Shown one piece after another: positions 1 to 10,073 of a stretch of DNA of 64,000 bases; within the stretch, counting starts at the first letter, position 1, and each line of letters begins with the position of its first letter. Position numbers and translations under genes: made by a program. The DNA comes from an uncultured Roseovarius sp. (GTDB lineage Bacteria > Pseudomonadota > Alphaproteobacteria > Rhodobacterales > Rhodobacteraceae), in NCBI GenBank assembly GCA_947496175.1, contig CANMBU010000001.1:930001-994000 (forward strand), read 5' to 3'. Below the pieces are notes generated by a model. That model was not told where the DNA came from. It saw only the letters and a list, made by a program, of their open reading frames with translations, and made no database searches.

Positions 1-3000
1 CCAGGCGCAACACAGTGGTTTGTGCTGACCGACCTTGGTTTGACCACGCTCAAAGGCACCGATGGGCTGCATGTGTTTGTGCGCCAACTCAGCGACGCCG
101 CTGCGGTGGATGGCGTCAAAGTCACCCTGTTGTCGCGGGCAAACAGGGTTCTGGGGGAAAGCCAAACCAATGCTGAAGGTCACACTTTGTTTGCGCCCGG
201 ATTGGCGCGTGGAACAGGCGGTGCGGAACCGGCTATGGTGATCGTCGAGCAGGGCGAAGAGGATATGGCCTTCCTGTCGCTCACCGACCCCGCCTTTGAT
301 CTTTCTGACCGCGGTGTCGAAGGACGGCCCGCCGCACCTCCAATTGACCTTTTTGCGACAACTGATCGCGGCGCATATCGGGCAGGAGAGACCATTCACG
401 TCACTGCACTCGCCCGCGACGGCAACGCCACAGCCATTCCTGATCTGCCTTTAACAGCCATTCTCAAACGTCCGGACGGGGTGGAATACGCCCGCAAGGT
501 CTCTAACCAAAGCCAGTCTGGAGGTCATGTCTTTGCGTTCCCAGTCAGTGCGACGGTCCCAAGAGGAACCTGGACGATCGACCTTCTGACAGATCCCACC
601 GCGACACCTGTTGCGAACCAAACCGTTCTGGTTGAAGACTTCTTGCCTGAACGCATTGATTTTGATCTCAGCTTGGCTGAGACCCCAATCAAACCGGGCG
701 ACACCGCACCGCTTTCCGTTGAGGCAAGGTATCTCTTTGGCGCACCGGGTGCCGGGTTGAAAGCAGAAGGGTCAGTTACCCTGAGCGCTCTTCAGTCACT
801 TGATGCCTATCCAGGCTACACATTTGGACGACATGACGAATGGGTGTCGCCGCAGACCACTTTTCTTGAGGGCGGCACAACAGATTCCAACGGCGCACTA
901 ACGTTGAACGTGACAATGCCCGAGGCGTCACAGGATGACCGGCCTTACGAAGCCCGGTTCGCCATATCCCTCAAGGAAGGGTCCGGCAGACCCGTAGAAA
1001 GACGTCTGACCAAGTCACTTGCACCGTCAGGACCTATGATTGGAATTCGCCCGAGTTTTGAAGGTGTCGTGCCAGAAAACAGCAGCGCTGAGTTTCAGAT
1101 TATTGGAATTGGCCCTGATCTGGCACAGTCACAAATGGACGTCACCTGGACTCTGAACCGCGTTGAAACAAGATACCAATGGTATCAGGCTTTCGGCAAC
1201 TGGAACTGGGAACCCATCACCACAAGAGAACAGGTTACGTCAGGAACGGCAACCTTGGGCGATGAGCCGTTGGACGTTTCGGGACCGGTCAAGTGGGGGC
1301 GGTATGAGCTTATTGTAGAACGCACAGACGGCGCCTATGTCGCATCCTCATCCGAGTTATACGCAGGCTGGTATGCCCCTGCCGACGCCAGCAGTACGCC
1401 CGATACGCTCGAGCTTTCTCTGGATCGTGAAGACTACCGTCCCGGTGATACCGCCAATCTACGTCTTGTCCCACGCTATGCCGGCACTGCACTTGTCACC
1501 GTCATGTCGAACCGGGTCATCCACATGGATGCCTACGAGGTCGTCGCAGGCGACAACCTGATCCCACTGACGGTAACAGACGACTGGGGTGCCGGAGCCT
1601 ATGTGACGGCGCAAGTCATTCGACCTATGGATGTAGCTTCCGGCCAAAATCCCGCGCGCACCCTTGGCCTGTCCTACGCAAAAATTGACCCCGGTGAAAA
1701 GCAGTTGAGCGTGAGCATTGCCGCACCAGATGTGACCGTGCCACGTCAAACTTTACCGGTCAGTGTGCAAGTCGATGGCATACCAGAAGGTGAAACCGCC
1801 TACATGACGCTGGCAGCGGTGGACCTAGGCATCTTGAACCTGACAGGTTTCGAAAGCCCTGATCCATCAGCACACTATTTCGGTCAGCGCCGCCTTGGTG
1901 TGGAAATCCGCGATCTGTATGGACGTTTGATCGACGGAATGAACGGAGTGCAAGGGCAAGTGCGGTCCGGGGGGGATGCCGGGGCGCAAATAGACCTTCA
2001 ATCGCCACCTCCGACCGAAGAATTGGTGTCCTTCTTCACAGGCCCTGTGCAGATAGGCCCGAGTGGCCGCGCCGAGGCACAATTCGACATTCCCGATTTC
2101 AATGGAACCGTACGGCTCATGGCTGTGGTCTGGTCAGACACATCTATTGGCCAGTCTGAGGCAGATACAATCATCCGGGATCCGGTTGTCGTCACAGCCT
2201 CTTTGCCAAGGTTCATGGCCCCCGGCGATCAGAGTGAAATTCTATTGGAGATCACCCATGCCGAAGGACCCGCAGGGCGCATGGGCCTGGACATCAGTGC
2301 TCAGGGCTTGACACTTGCCGGGAATATCCCCTCCGGCCTCGATCTGTCTGCACAAGAAAAAGCGGTGCTGCGTATTCCCATTTCCGCCAATGATGTCGGC
2401 AATCATGCACTGCGTGTTGCCCTAACAACTCCGGACGGTCGGCAACTCACCAAAGACCTGACACTGGGGGTCCGCTCACTTGATCCGAAAGTTTCAAGCA
2501 CACGACGGTTCTCGCTCGCTCCCGGAGACACCTTCACACTAGATGAAGAAGTTTTCGCCGGGTTAAAGCGTGACAGCGCAGAAGTCTTAATCTCATCCGG
2601 CGCTTTGGCCAAACTCGATGCACCCGGTTTGCTTAGCGCGCTGGACCGTTACCCGTATGGCTGCACTGAACAGGTCGTCTCTCAGGCGCTTCCGCTCCTC
2701 TATTTCCAAGATATGGCCAGTGCGCTTGGTCTAGGCAAAGCGGATCAATCCAAGCTCAGGATCGCACAGTCAATTGAGCGCATTCTCACACGTCAATCGA
2801 GCGGAGGCGGCTTTGGCCTTTGGCGCGCAAGCTCGGGTGATTTCTGGCTGGACGCCTATGTGGCAGATTTCCTGTCGCGTGCACGTGACGAAGGCTACGA
2901 TGTGCCGGAACACGCTTACACGCTTGCCATGGACAATCTCCGTAATCGGGTGAACTACGCTCCGGAATTTGACAAAGGCGGCGAGGACATTGCCTACGCG

Positions 3001-3993
3001 CTAATGGTGCTGGCCCGCGAAGGGGCCGCGCGCATGGGTGATTTGCGATACTATGCGGACGTCAAAGCAGGCGCCCTAGCCACACCCTTGGCGTTGGCGC
3101 AGCTTGGCGCAGCGTTGGCCTACTACGGCGATCAGACACGCGCGGACCGCATGTTTTCTCTCGCCGTGGCGAAGATTAACCAGACATCAGGCGCAGAGAC
3201 ACAAGTTTGGCGTGTTGATTATGGAACTCGGCTTAGAGATCGCGCAGGCGTTTTGACGTTGGCCTCAGAAGCAGGAAGCAATGCGGTGAATGTGCAGACG
3301 CTCGCTCAAAGCCTCGCAACTTCTGGACCCAACATGTCAACGCAGGAACAAGCGTGGTCGCTTCTGGCGACACAGAGCCTCTTGCAAAACCCCAATGCAT
3401 CGCAGCTCGCTCTGGATGGCACGCCACTTGAAAGCGCTTTGATCCGAAAATTTGACGCTGTCGGATTGGGAACGCACACGATCACAAATCAGGGTAACTC
3501 TCCGACAGAGATCACACTGACGACACTGGGCATTCCTGAGACCGCCCCGGAAGCTGGCGGATATGGCTACGCAATTGAACGCAGTTACTACGATCTTGAT
3601 GGTCAGTCTGTTGACCCAGCGCAAGTGGTAACCGGAACTCGACTTGTAACGGTGCTCACAGTAAAGCCTTTTGAGAAGGGCGAAGCCCGGCTTATGGTCA
3701 ATGACCCCCTGCCTGCTGGCTTTGAGATCGACAATCCGAACCTGTTGCGTGCGGGGGACATCCGCTCACTCAGCTGGCTGGAACGGGTGGAAACGCAGCA
3801 CACTGAGTTCCGGTCTGAGCGATTTCTGGCGGCTGTCGACTGGAGATCCGACAAAGCATTCCGCCTTGCATACATCGTGCGAGCCGTGGCGCCCGGGGAT
3901 TATCACCACCCCGCGGCGTCGGTAGAGGATATGTATCGTCCGCAATATCGCGCCAGAACGGACACAGGGCGTGTGACCGTCAGCTATGAGTAA
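1..3993 (+). CDS. Bacterial alpha-2-macroglobulin family protein (5' partial)
   Basis: The reading frame is open from base 1, so the true start and any lipoprotein signal lie upstream of the window. The visible 1330 residues carry the macroglobulin-type beta domains and, near residue 888 (Cys codon at 2662), the thioester motif CTEQ that can trap proteases covalently. It is followed by the alpha-helical thioester-domain region (QSSGGGFGLW) and a C-terminal receptor-like domain. In the family this is a periplasmic protease trap working beside peptidoglycan synthesis. The stop codon overlaps pbpC by 8 nt, the classic alpha-2-macroglobulin/PBP1C pairing, so the two are probably translationally coupled. 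The family call is secure; the target protease is unknown. Confidence 0.93.
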   Translation, partial: PGATQWFVLTDLGLTTLKGTDGLHVFVRQLSDAAAVDGVKVTLLSRANRVLGESQTNAEGHTLFAPGLARGTGGAEPAMVIVEQGEEDMAFLSLTDPAFDLSDRGVEGRPAAPPIDLFATTDRGAYRAGETIHVTALARDGNATAIPDLPLTAILKRPDGVEYARKVSNQSQSGGHVFAFPVSATVPRGTWTIDLLTDPTATPVANQTVLVEDFLPERIDFDLSLAETPIKPGDTAPLSVEARYLFGAPGAGLKAEGSVTLSALQSLDAYPGYTFGRHDEWVSPQTTFLEGGTTDSNGALTLNVTMPEASQDDRPYEARFAISLKEGSGRPVERRLTKSLAPSGPMIGIRPSFEGVVPENSSAEFQIIGIGPDLAQSQMDVTWTLNRVETRYQWYQAFGNWNWEPITTREQVTSGTATLGDEPLDVSGPVKWGRYELIVERTDGAYVASSSELYAGWYAPADASSTPDTLELSLDREDYRPGDTANLRLVPRYAGTALVTVMSNRVIHMDAYEVVAGDNLIPLTVTDDWGAGAYVTAQVIRPMDVASGQNPARTLGLSYAKIDPGEKQLSVSIAAPDVTVPRQTLPVSVQVDGIPEGETAYMTLAAVDLGILNLTGFESPDPSAHYFGQRRLGVEIRDLYGRLIDGMNGVQGQVRSGGDAGAQIDLQSPPPTEELVSFFTGPVQIGPSGRAEAQFDIPDFNGTVRLMAVVWSDTSIGQSEADTIIRDPVVVTASLPRFMAPGDQSEILLEITHAEGPAGRMGLDISAQGLTLAGNIPSGLDLSAQEKAVLRIPISANDVGNHALRVALTTPDGRQLTKDLTLGVRSLDPKVSSTRRFSLAPGDTFTLDEEVFAGLKRDSAEVLISSGALAKLDAPGLLSALDRYPYGCTEQVVSQALPLLYFQDMASALGLGKADQSKLRIAQSIERILTRQSSGGGFGLWRASSGDFWLDAYVADFLSRARDEGYDVPEHAYTLAMDNLRNRVNYAPEFDKGGEDIAYALMVLAREGAARMGDLRYYADVKAGALATPLALAQLGAALAYYGDQTRADRMFSLAVAKINQTSGAETQVWRVDYGTRLRDRAGVLTLASEAGSNAVNVQTLAQSLATSGPNMSTQEQAWSLLATQSLLQNPNASQLALDGTPLESALIRKFDAVGLGTHTITNQGNSPTEITLTTLGIPETAPEAGGYGYAIERSYYDLDGQSVDPAQVVTGTRLVTVLTVKPFEKGEARLMVNDPLPAGFEIDNPNLLRAGDIRSLSWLERVETQHTEFRSERFLAAVDWRSDKAFRLAYIVRAVAPGDYHHPAASVEDMYRPQYRARTDTGRVTVSYE

Positions 3994-6049
3994 GGCCAGA
4001 CATACGCGAAGCTGGCTTTGGCCCGGCCTCCTTGCCTTGTTGCTTTTGATTGCAGGCGTTGCGCGGGACAGTCTGGATCAGTGGATCGCAGCCACTGACT
4101 TACCGCCGATCATTCGCGAGGTCTCAACAGAAGTGCGTGACAGCAATGGTGAGCTGCTTCGCGTCTACACTGTGGAAAACGGGCGTTGGCGGTTGGCGGT
4201 CACACCAGACATGGTTGACCAAACCTACATTGAGATGCTCATCGCGTATGAGGACAAGCGGTTTTACAGCCACCCTGGGGTCGATCCGATGGCGTTTGTC
4301 CGTGCGTTTGGGCAAGCCATTTGGCACGGTGAACTGGTCTCAGGCGGCTCTACTCTGACCATGCAGGTCGCACGATTGTTGGAGAACTCGGGCACCGGTC
4401 GGCTTTCGGGAAAGCTTCGTCAAATGCGGGTGGCGCTGGCGCTTGAGCGAACCCTCTCCAAAGACCAGATTCTGCAGCTGTACTTGGAACACGCACCTTT
4501 CGGCGGGAACCTAGAAGGCATTCGCGCGGCGAGCTACGCTTGGTTCGGCAAAGAACCCAAGCGCTTGACGCCGGCCGAGGCAGGTCTTTTGGTCGCGCTG
4601 CCACAAGCCCCTGAAACACGCAGACCAGACACGTCGCCAGAAAGCGCAGGGGTCGCACGAAACCGCGTTCTGGCGCGTGCTTTGAAGGCTGGTGTGATAT
4701 CTCAGGGAGATGCAAACGCTGCTCTCACTGAAGTATTGCCCAACAAGCGCCGTGCGTTTCCCAGCGTAGCGCCACACATGGCGGATCGCGCCCTGCAGGA
4801 GACTCCGGCTGCAAAGCGACATGTGTTAACACTTCACAAGTCTTTGCAGATCAGTCTGGAACATCTGGCCAAACGTACTGCACGCACCCTGCCAGACGGT
4901 GTGTCCGTGGCCATCGTCGTCGCAGACCATACAACAGGCGAAATCCTGTCCTCTGTAGGATCTGCGGGTTATACTGCGACAGATGCGCGTCACGGCTATG
5001 TCGATATGACACAAGCCTTCCGGTCGCCTGGCTCCACCCTGAAACCATTGATCTACGGCATGGCGTTTGATCGTGGTCTGGCGCACCCTCAGACACTGAT
5101 AACGGACAAGCCCGTTAGCTTTGGGACCTATGCGCCGCAGAATTTTGACGGCGCTTTTCGGGGAGACCTCACCGTCTCAGAAGCTTTGCGTCACTCCCTC
5201 AACATTCCGGTTGTTCTCCTCTTGGACGCATTAGGTCCTGCGCACCTGCTTGACGCTCTGCGGAAAAGTCATGTTCCGACAAAGCTTCCCGGGGATACCC
5301 CGGGACTTGCTGTAGGTTTGGGAGGCATCGGCATCACGCCAGAAGGTTTAACGCAGCTCTATGCGATGGTTGCCAGACAGGGTCAGGCGCAAAAGCTGCA
5401 CTGGCGCAAAGACCTTGCAACCGACAACGAACAGCCCGTTCTCTCTCGTTCTTCAGCATGGCAAGTTGGCGATATCCTCGCCGGTCTCGCCCCGCCGCGC
5501 GGATTTCAGTCTCGGCGCCTGGCCTATAAAACCGGGACATCCTACGGCCACCGGGATGCCTGGGCTGTAGGGTTCGATGGCCGCCACGTTGCCACGGTTT
5601 GGATTGGGCGACCCGACGGCACGCCTGTCCCGGGTGCCTTTGGAGGTGAGCTGGCGGCTCCCGTTTTGTTTGAGGTCTTCCAAAGGATCAAACCATCGCA
5701 GGATGCACTTCCGCCACCTCCGCCTGAGACACTTTTATTGTCAACCGCGCAATTGCCCAAACCCTTGCGGCGATTTGCAGGTCGGACTGCTGTTTTTGAA
5801 ACGGCCAAGGATGCTCCAAAGCTGATCTTCCCACCCAATGGCGCAAAGCTGCTTCTGGAGAACACAGCCCTGACGGTGAAGATGCGAGACGGCATTGGGC
5901 CATTTACTTGGCTGGCGAACGGCATGCCTGTGAAAACGGGCGAAAGACGCCGTGAAACCCAGATCAGCGGCCTAACCCAAGGTTACTCGAAGCTCTCGGT
6001 CGTTGATTCCAAAGGGCGCTCTGCGAGTGTGACCATCTGGGTAGAGTAA
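3986..6049 (+). CDS. pbpC: Penicillin-binding protein 1C
   Basis: This is a bifunctional peptidoglycan synthase of 687 residues anchored by an N-terminal membrane segment (about residues 10-25). The glycosyltransferase (GT51) domain has the EDKRFYSHPGVD motif near residue 88. The transpeptidase domain has the active-site motif STLK near residue 349, SLN near 402 and KTGTS near 514. The C-terminal ~90 residues match the small beta domain typical of PBP1C. Its start lies inside the end of the alpha-2-macroglobulin gene. PBP1C is a secondary cell-wall synthase, and the pairing suggests joint wall repair and protease defence in the periplasm. It ends 6 bp from the convergent racemase-like gene. 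Confidence 0.95.
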   Translation: MSKARHTRSWLWPGLLALLLLIAGVARDSLDQWIAATDLPPIIREVSTEVRDSNGELLRVYTVENGRWRLAVTPDMVDQTYIEMLIAYEDKRFYSHPGVDPMAFVRAFGQAIWHGELVSGGSTLTMQVARLLENSGTGRLSGKLRQMRVALALERTLSKDQILQLYLEHAPFGGNLEGIRAASYAWFGKEPKRLTPAEAGLLVALPQAPETRRPDTSPESAGVARNRVLARALKAGVISQGDANAALTEVLPNKRRAFPSVAPHMADRALQETPAAKRHVLTLHKSLQISLEHLAKRTARTLPDGVSVAIVVADHTTGEILSSVGSAGYTATDARHGYVDMTQAFRSPGSTLKPLIYGMAFDRGLAHPQTLITDKPVSFGTYAPQNFDGAFRGDLTVSEALRHSLNIPVVLLLDALGPAHLLDALRKSHVPTKLPGDTPGLAVGLGGIGITPEGLTQLYAMVARQGQAQKLHWRKDLATDNEQPVLSRSSAWQVGDILAGLAPPRGFQSRRLAYKTGTSYGHRDAWAVGFDGRHVATVWIGRPDGTPVPGAFGGELAAPVLFEVFQRIKPSQDALPPPPPETLLLSTAQLPKPLRRFAGRTAVFETAKDAPKLIFPPNGAKLLLENTALTVKMRDGIGPFTWLANGMPVKTGERRRETQISGLTQGYSKLSVVDSKGRSASVTIWVE

Positions 6050-6055
6050 TTCTTA

Positions 6056-7138
6056 TCAAAGCAAGTACTTCACCAATGCCTTTTCATCCCATTCAAGGCC
6101 GAACCCTGGTCCCTTTGGCGCAAGATGCCCATTCTCGATCTCGTATGGCTCAACGGCAATAGCACTGGTCACATCCATCCATTCCAGAAGATGGCAGTTC
6201 GGCGTTGCGGCCAGAACATGAGCGCTCGCCTCTGGGAACAGATGGCTTGACACTGGCAGCGAGGCACCTTGGGCGATTGCAGCCGCCCGCATCCAACCGG
6301 TCACACCGCCAATCTTGATCAGATCAAGCATCGCGTGATCGCAAATCTCTGCCTGAACCGCGCGTGCAGCGTCATCGGGCAGCCACCAGTTTTCGCCCGT
6401 TTGAACCGGTGTGCGAATAGCCGCACGCACGGCCCTATGCCCGGCATAATCCTCTGCAAGAACCGGCTCTTCGATCCAATCCAGATCAAATTCCTCTTCA
6501 ATCCGGCGCATCCTTCGAATGGCCTCGGCAGATGAAAAAGCTTGGTTATAATCGAGCATCAGTGCCTTGTTGGATCCCACATTGCCCTGTCCTGCACGCA
6601 GGCGTGCCAGATCATCCTCAACCGTCTCGGCTCCAAGCTTGAACTTCAAAGCATCAAAGCCTTGTGTCAGAGAAAGCTCCAGATCCTTTGCATCACGCTT
6701 TGGATCGAAAAAGCCATGGCTGTCATAGCACTTGATCGGCCGTTCTTCGGCACCCAAAAGAACGGCCACAGACATATCCTGCGCTTTGGCGCGCGCATCC
6801 CAAAACGCGACATCAAGCCCGGCCATCGCCATGCCGACGACACCCTGCCGTCCAAGTAGACGAAACATCGCTTCCATTTCGGCAAATCTTGTGGCGGGGT
6901 CGATGGTCTTGCCAATCAACGTGTCGGCAATGTTCTCCACCATTGCCGTCAGCGGACGAAGCGACAAAGGCGTGTACCCAAAGATGTAACTTCTGCCGAT
7001 GACGCCTTCCTCAGCGTTTACATCGATCAGCACCAAAGGGGCCTTGTCGATGGCAACCTTGGCCGTCGTGATTGACCGCGACAAAGGCACCATGGCTGGT
7101 CGCGCAGATACAGATTTGATCGTTAAGCCTTGGGTCAT
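6056..7138 (-). CDS. Mandelate racemase-like enolase superfamily enzyme
   Basis: This 360-residue enolase-superfamily protein has every catalytic residue of the mandelate racemase subgroup at matching spacing: K165 and K167 (KxK), metal ligands D196, E223 and E249, the D272/H299 dyad, and E319. Segments such as KIGGVTGW and SSHLFPE are almost those of authentic mandelate racemase, and the length is the same. It should abstract the alpha proton of a 2-hydroxy acid with Mg2+. No mandelate pathway genes (dehydrogenase, decarboxylase) lie nearby, so the substrate may be another hydroxy or sugar acid. It is a single gene, convergent with pbpC and separated from serA by a terminator. Confidence 0.88.
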   Translation of the reverse strand: MTQGLTIKSVSARPAMVPLSRSITTAKVAIDKAPLVLIDVNAEEGVIGRSYIFGYTPLSLRPLTAMVENIADTLIGKTIDPATRFAEMEAMFRLLGRQGVVGMAMAGLDVAFWDARAKAQDMSVAVLLGAEERPIKCYDSHGFFDPKRDAKDLELSLTQGFDALKFKLGAETVEDDLARLRAGQGNVGSNKALMLDYNQAFSSAEAIRRMRRIEEEFDLDWIEEPVLAEDYAGHRAVRAAIRTPVQTGENWWLPDDAARAVQAEICDHAMLDLIKIGGVTGWMRAAAIAQGASLPVSSHLFPEASAHVLAATPNCHLLEWMDVTSAIAVEPYEIENGHLAPKGPGFGLEWDEKALVKYLL

Positions 7139-7213
7139 GCCGAACGCCTCATTGTAGTATATGCAGACACTCTTGCGGGTTCGTTTGCTAAAGTCGAGGC
7201 ACCAACCAAAATG

Positions 7214-7240
7214 AAAGCCCCGACAGACCGCCGGGGCTTT
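7214..7240 (-). terminator. Probable intrinsic terminator of the serC-serA operon
   Basis: An inverted repeat AAAGCCCC / GGGGCTTT (7214-7221 and 7233-7240) lies 22 bp past the serA stop. Read on the minus strand, the stem is followed by a short T-rich stretch (CATTTTGG). The position and shape fit a Rho-independent terminator, although the T tract is interrupted. Confidence 0.65.
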
Positions 7241-7261
7241 GAAATCCCAAACACTCAGGGT

Positions 7262-8857
7262 TTAAGCGACATCGAATTGAAGGGCTCGAATCTGTTGAAA
7301 GAGACCGGTCTCATGAAGCTTGGCTATCACGGTGTCCGGAACAGGCGAGTCAACATAGAGAAGCGCAATTGCCTCACCACCTACGGCAGACCGGCCCAGG
7401 GTAAAGTTGGCAATGTTCACATCGTTCTCGCCCATGGTCTGACCCAGCGCCCCGATGATCCCGGGTTCATCGTGGTTTGTCGTATAGAGCATATGGCGCC
7501 CAATCTCGGCATCGATGTTGATGCCTTTGATCTGAATGAACCGAGGTTTACCATCGCTGAACACGGTGCCACCAATTGAGCGCTCGCGCTCGGATGTGAC
7601 CACTGTGAGCTTGATGTACCCCTCAAAAACGCCTGACTTGTCTTGTCGCGTCGTGGATATTTTGATGCCCCGCTCTTTGGCAATGAGCGGAGCTGACACC
7701 ATATTCACCTCTGGATTTGCCGACTTCATGATACCTGCGACAGAGGCGCAGGTCAGCGCGTCGAGGTTCATACCGCTCACGACGCCATCGTAGAGAATAT
7801 TGATGGCCTTCACAGGTTCATCCGTCATCTGGCCAATGAAGTTACCCAAGTGATCCGCAAGTTTGATCCATGGGCCCATGACTTTGGCCTCTTCTGCAGT
7901 CACGGACGGCATGTTGAGCGCATTGGTCACGGCACCGGTCAAAAGGTAGTCTGACATCTGTTCAGCGACCTGCAGAGCGACGTTTTCCTGCGCCTCGGTT
8001 GTAGCTGCTCCAAGATGCGGGGTGCAGACGACATTTGGCAGATTGAAAAGCGGGTTTTCGGTGGCGGGTTCTTCGGCGAAAACGTCGAATGCAGCGCCGG
8101 CCACATGACCGGATTGCAGCAACTCGGCCAACGCCGCTTCATCCACGAGGCCGCCCCGTGCGCAGTTGATTATCCGCACGCCCGGCTTGGTTTTGCCAAG
8201 GTTCTCACGGCTTAGGATGTTACGCGTCTGATCGGTGAGCGGGACGTGAAGGGTGATGAAGTCAGCTCGGGACAAAAGCTCATCAAGCTCGACCTTCTCC
8301 ACACCCATCTGGTCAGCCTTTTCCTGACCAAGAAACGGGTCATATGCCAGCACCTTCATTTTCAAACCCAGCGCACGCGCACAAACAATACCTCCGATGT
8401 TCCCGGCACCGATCACACCCAGCGTTTTACCTGTCACCTCCACGCCCATAAACTTGGATTTTTCCCATTTTCCTGAATGGGTTGAGGTGGAGGCTTCTGG
8501 AATCTGACGCGCCACTGCGAACATCAAAGCGATGGCGTGTTCGGCGGTGGTGATCATGTTGCCGAAGGGGGTGTTCATGACGATGACGCCTTTCTTAGAG
8601 GCGGCGTCCTTGTCGATGTTATCTGTGCCGATGCCTGCGCGGCCGATGACTTTGAGGTTGTCGGCGGCTTCCAGGATTTTCGGCGTGACCTTGGTGGCTG
8701 AGCGGATGGCAAGCCCATCATATTGCGAGATAATTTCGCGCAGCTTCTCTTTGTCTTTGCCCAGGTCAGGCATGAAATCCACATCTATGCCACGGTCGCG
8801 GAAGATCTGAACGGCGGTTTCTGAAAGCTTGTCAGAGACGAGTACTTTGGGGGCCAT
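7262..8857 (-). CDS. serA: D-3-phosphoglycerate dehydrogenase
   Basis: SerA oxidises 3-phosphoglycerate to 3-phosphohydroxypyruvate, the first step of serine synthesis. The 531-residue form has the D-isomer 2-hydroxyacid dehydrogenase fold with the NAD motif GAGNIGG near residue 152, the active-site regions NCARGG and HLGAAT, an intervening domain and a C-terminal ACT domain, usually the site of serine feedback. The start is placed at the second ATG (protein begins MAPKVLVSD) because GGAG sits 6 nt upstream and 531 residues is the usual length; an ATG four codons earlier has no such site. It lies downstream of serC with a 61-bp gap that contains an 11-bp tandem repeat. Confidence 0.96.
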   Translation of the reverse strand: MAPKVLVSDKLSETAVQIFRDRGIDVDFMPDLGKDKEKLREIISQYDGLAIRSATKVTPKILEAADNLKVIGRAGIGTDNIDKDAASKKGVIVMNTPFGNMITTAEHAIALMFAVARQIPEASTSTHSGKWEKSKFMGVEVTGKTLGVIGAGNIGGIVCARALGLKMKVLAYDPFLGQEKADQMGVEKVELDELLSRADFITLHVPLTDQTRNILSRENLGKTKPGVRIINCARGGLVDEAALAELLQSGHVAGAAFDVFAEEPATENPLFNLPNVVCTPHLGAATTEAQENVALQVAEQMSDYLLTGAVTNALNMPSVTAEEAKVMGPWIKLADHLGNFIGQMTDEPVKAINILYDGVVSGMNLDALTCASVAGIMKSANPEVNMVSAPLIAKERGIKISTTRQDKSGVFEGYIKLTVVTSERERSIGGTVFSDGKPRFIQIKGINIDAEIGRHMLYTTNHDEPGIIGALGQTMGENDVNIANFTLGRSAVGGEAIALLYVDSPVPDTVIAKLHETGLFQQIRALQFDVA

Positions 8858-8874
8858 TTTGGGCTCCATTTCTA

Positions 8875-8918
8875 ATGTCGGTTTTACGTCGGTATCGCGT
8901 CGGTATTACGTCGGTGCA
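8875..8918. repeat. Four-unit 11-bp tandem repeat between serC and serA
   Basis: Four consecutive 11-bp units fill the interval: ATGTCGGTTTT, ACGTCGGTATC, GCGTCGGTATT and ACGTCGGTGCA (plus strand). The array ends exactly at the base before the serC stop codon and lies just upstream of the serA ribosome binding site. The same repeat, also four units long, occurs at 62314-62357 between gltD and the next gene. The 11-bp period is near one helical turn, so all units would face the same side of the DNA. Function unknown. Confidence 0.85.
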
Positions 8919-10073
8919 TTACACCGCTTCAGCGAGATTGATGATTTCAGCCTCAAAGGCCCATTCGATCCACGGCATCAGTTTTTGGATGTCGGAGGTT
9001 TCAACCGTGCCTCCACACCAAATCCGCAGGCCGGGTGGTGCATCACGATAGGCGCCAATGTCATAAGCCACGCCTTCACTCTCCAGAAGTTTGGCCACAG
9101 CCTTGGCAAAGGCGGCACCATCGCTGATCCGTGCGTCGTTGAATTTCAGACACACAGAGGTGTTGGATTGCGTTGCCGGATCGGCTGCGAGGTTTTCTAG
9201 CCACGGGGTGCGAGACACACACTCTGCCACAGCGGCTGCGTTGGCATCGGCGCGGGCCATCAGCCCTTGCAACCCGCCAACTGAGCGCGCCCAATCAAGC
9301 GCCACCAGATAGTCTTCAACCGCCAACATGGAAGGCGTGTTGATCGTGGCGCCTTCAAAAACACCGTCAATCAGCGTTCCGCCTTTGGTCAGGCGGAAGA
9401 TTTTCGGCAAAGGCCAGCTTGGAGTGTAGTTTTCCAGCCGCTCAACCGCGCGCGGGCTGAGGATCAGCATGCCATGGGCAGCTTCACCGCCAAGCACTTT
9501 TTGCCAGCTGAACGTCACCACATCGAGCCTGTCCCAAGGCAGGTCCTGCGCAAAAGCCGCTGAGGTGGCATCGCAAATGGTCAGCCCCTCGCGGTCGGCC
9601 TTGATCCAGTCACCATTTGGCACGCGCACGCCGGAGGTCGTGCCGTTCCAGGTGAAAACCACGTCCTTGTCGGTATCCACGGTGCTGAGATCAACGATCT
9701 CGCCATACTCGGCTGTCTTCACCTCTGCATCGAGCTTGAGCTGCTTGACCACATCGGTCACCCAACCAGAGCCAAAGCTTTCCCAAGCAAGCATTTCCAC
9801 CGGGCGTGCGCCCAGCAGATTCCACATCGCCATTTCCACAGCCCCAGTATCGGAGGCGGGTACAATGCCGATCTTATAGTCTGCGGGAATGCCAAGCACC
9901 TCGCGCGTACCTTCAATGGCCGCTTTCAGCTTGGCTTTGCCAACAGCAGCCCGGTGCGAGCGGCCCAAAGGCGCGTCAGCGAGTTTTTTCAATTCAAAAA
10001 CGGGGGGTTTGGCACAGGGGCCAGACGAAAAACGCGGATTAACCGGCCGCGTTGCCGGGTGTTCGAGTACCAT
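8919..10073 (-). CDS. serC: Phosphoserine aminotransferase
   Basis: SerC transfers an amino group from glutamate to 3-phosphohydroxypyruvate, giving phosphoserine, with PLP as cofactor. The 384-residue protein shows the N-terminal [13 protein letters not shown] signature of the alphaproteobacterial type, and the PLP lysine is in the SWQKVLGGE segment. The start is placed at the ATG beginning [10 protein letters not shown] because AAGGA lies 8 nt upstream; the longer open frame runs through the structured leader. It is first in the serC-serA operon and divergent from serB, so the three genes cover the whole pathway. A leader RNA (10074-10135) covers the ribosome binding site. Confidence 0.95.
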   Translation of the reverse strand: MVLEHPATRPVNPRFSSGPCAKPPVFELKKLADAPLGRSHRAAVGKAKLKAAIEGTREVLGIPADYKIGIVPASDTGAVEMAMWNLLGARPVEMLAWESFGSGWVTDVVKQLKLDAEVKTAEYGEIVDLSTVDTDKDVVFTWNGTTSGVRVPNGDWIKADREGLTICDATSAAFAQDLPWDRLDVVTFSWQKVLGGEAAHGMLILSPRAVERLENYTPSWPLPKIFRLTKGGTLIDGVFEGATINTPSMLAVEDYLVALDWARSVGGLQGLMARADANAAAVAECVSRTPWLENLAADPATQSNTSVCLKFNDARISDGAAFAKAVAKLLESEGVAYDIGAYRDAPPGLRIWCGGTVETSDIQKLMPWIEWAFEAEIINLAEAV

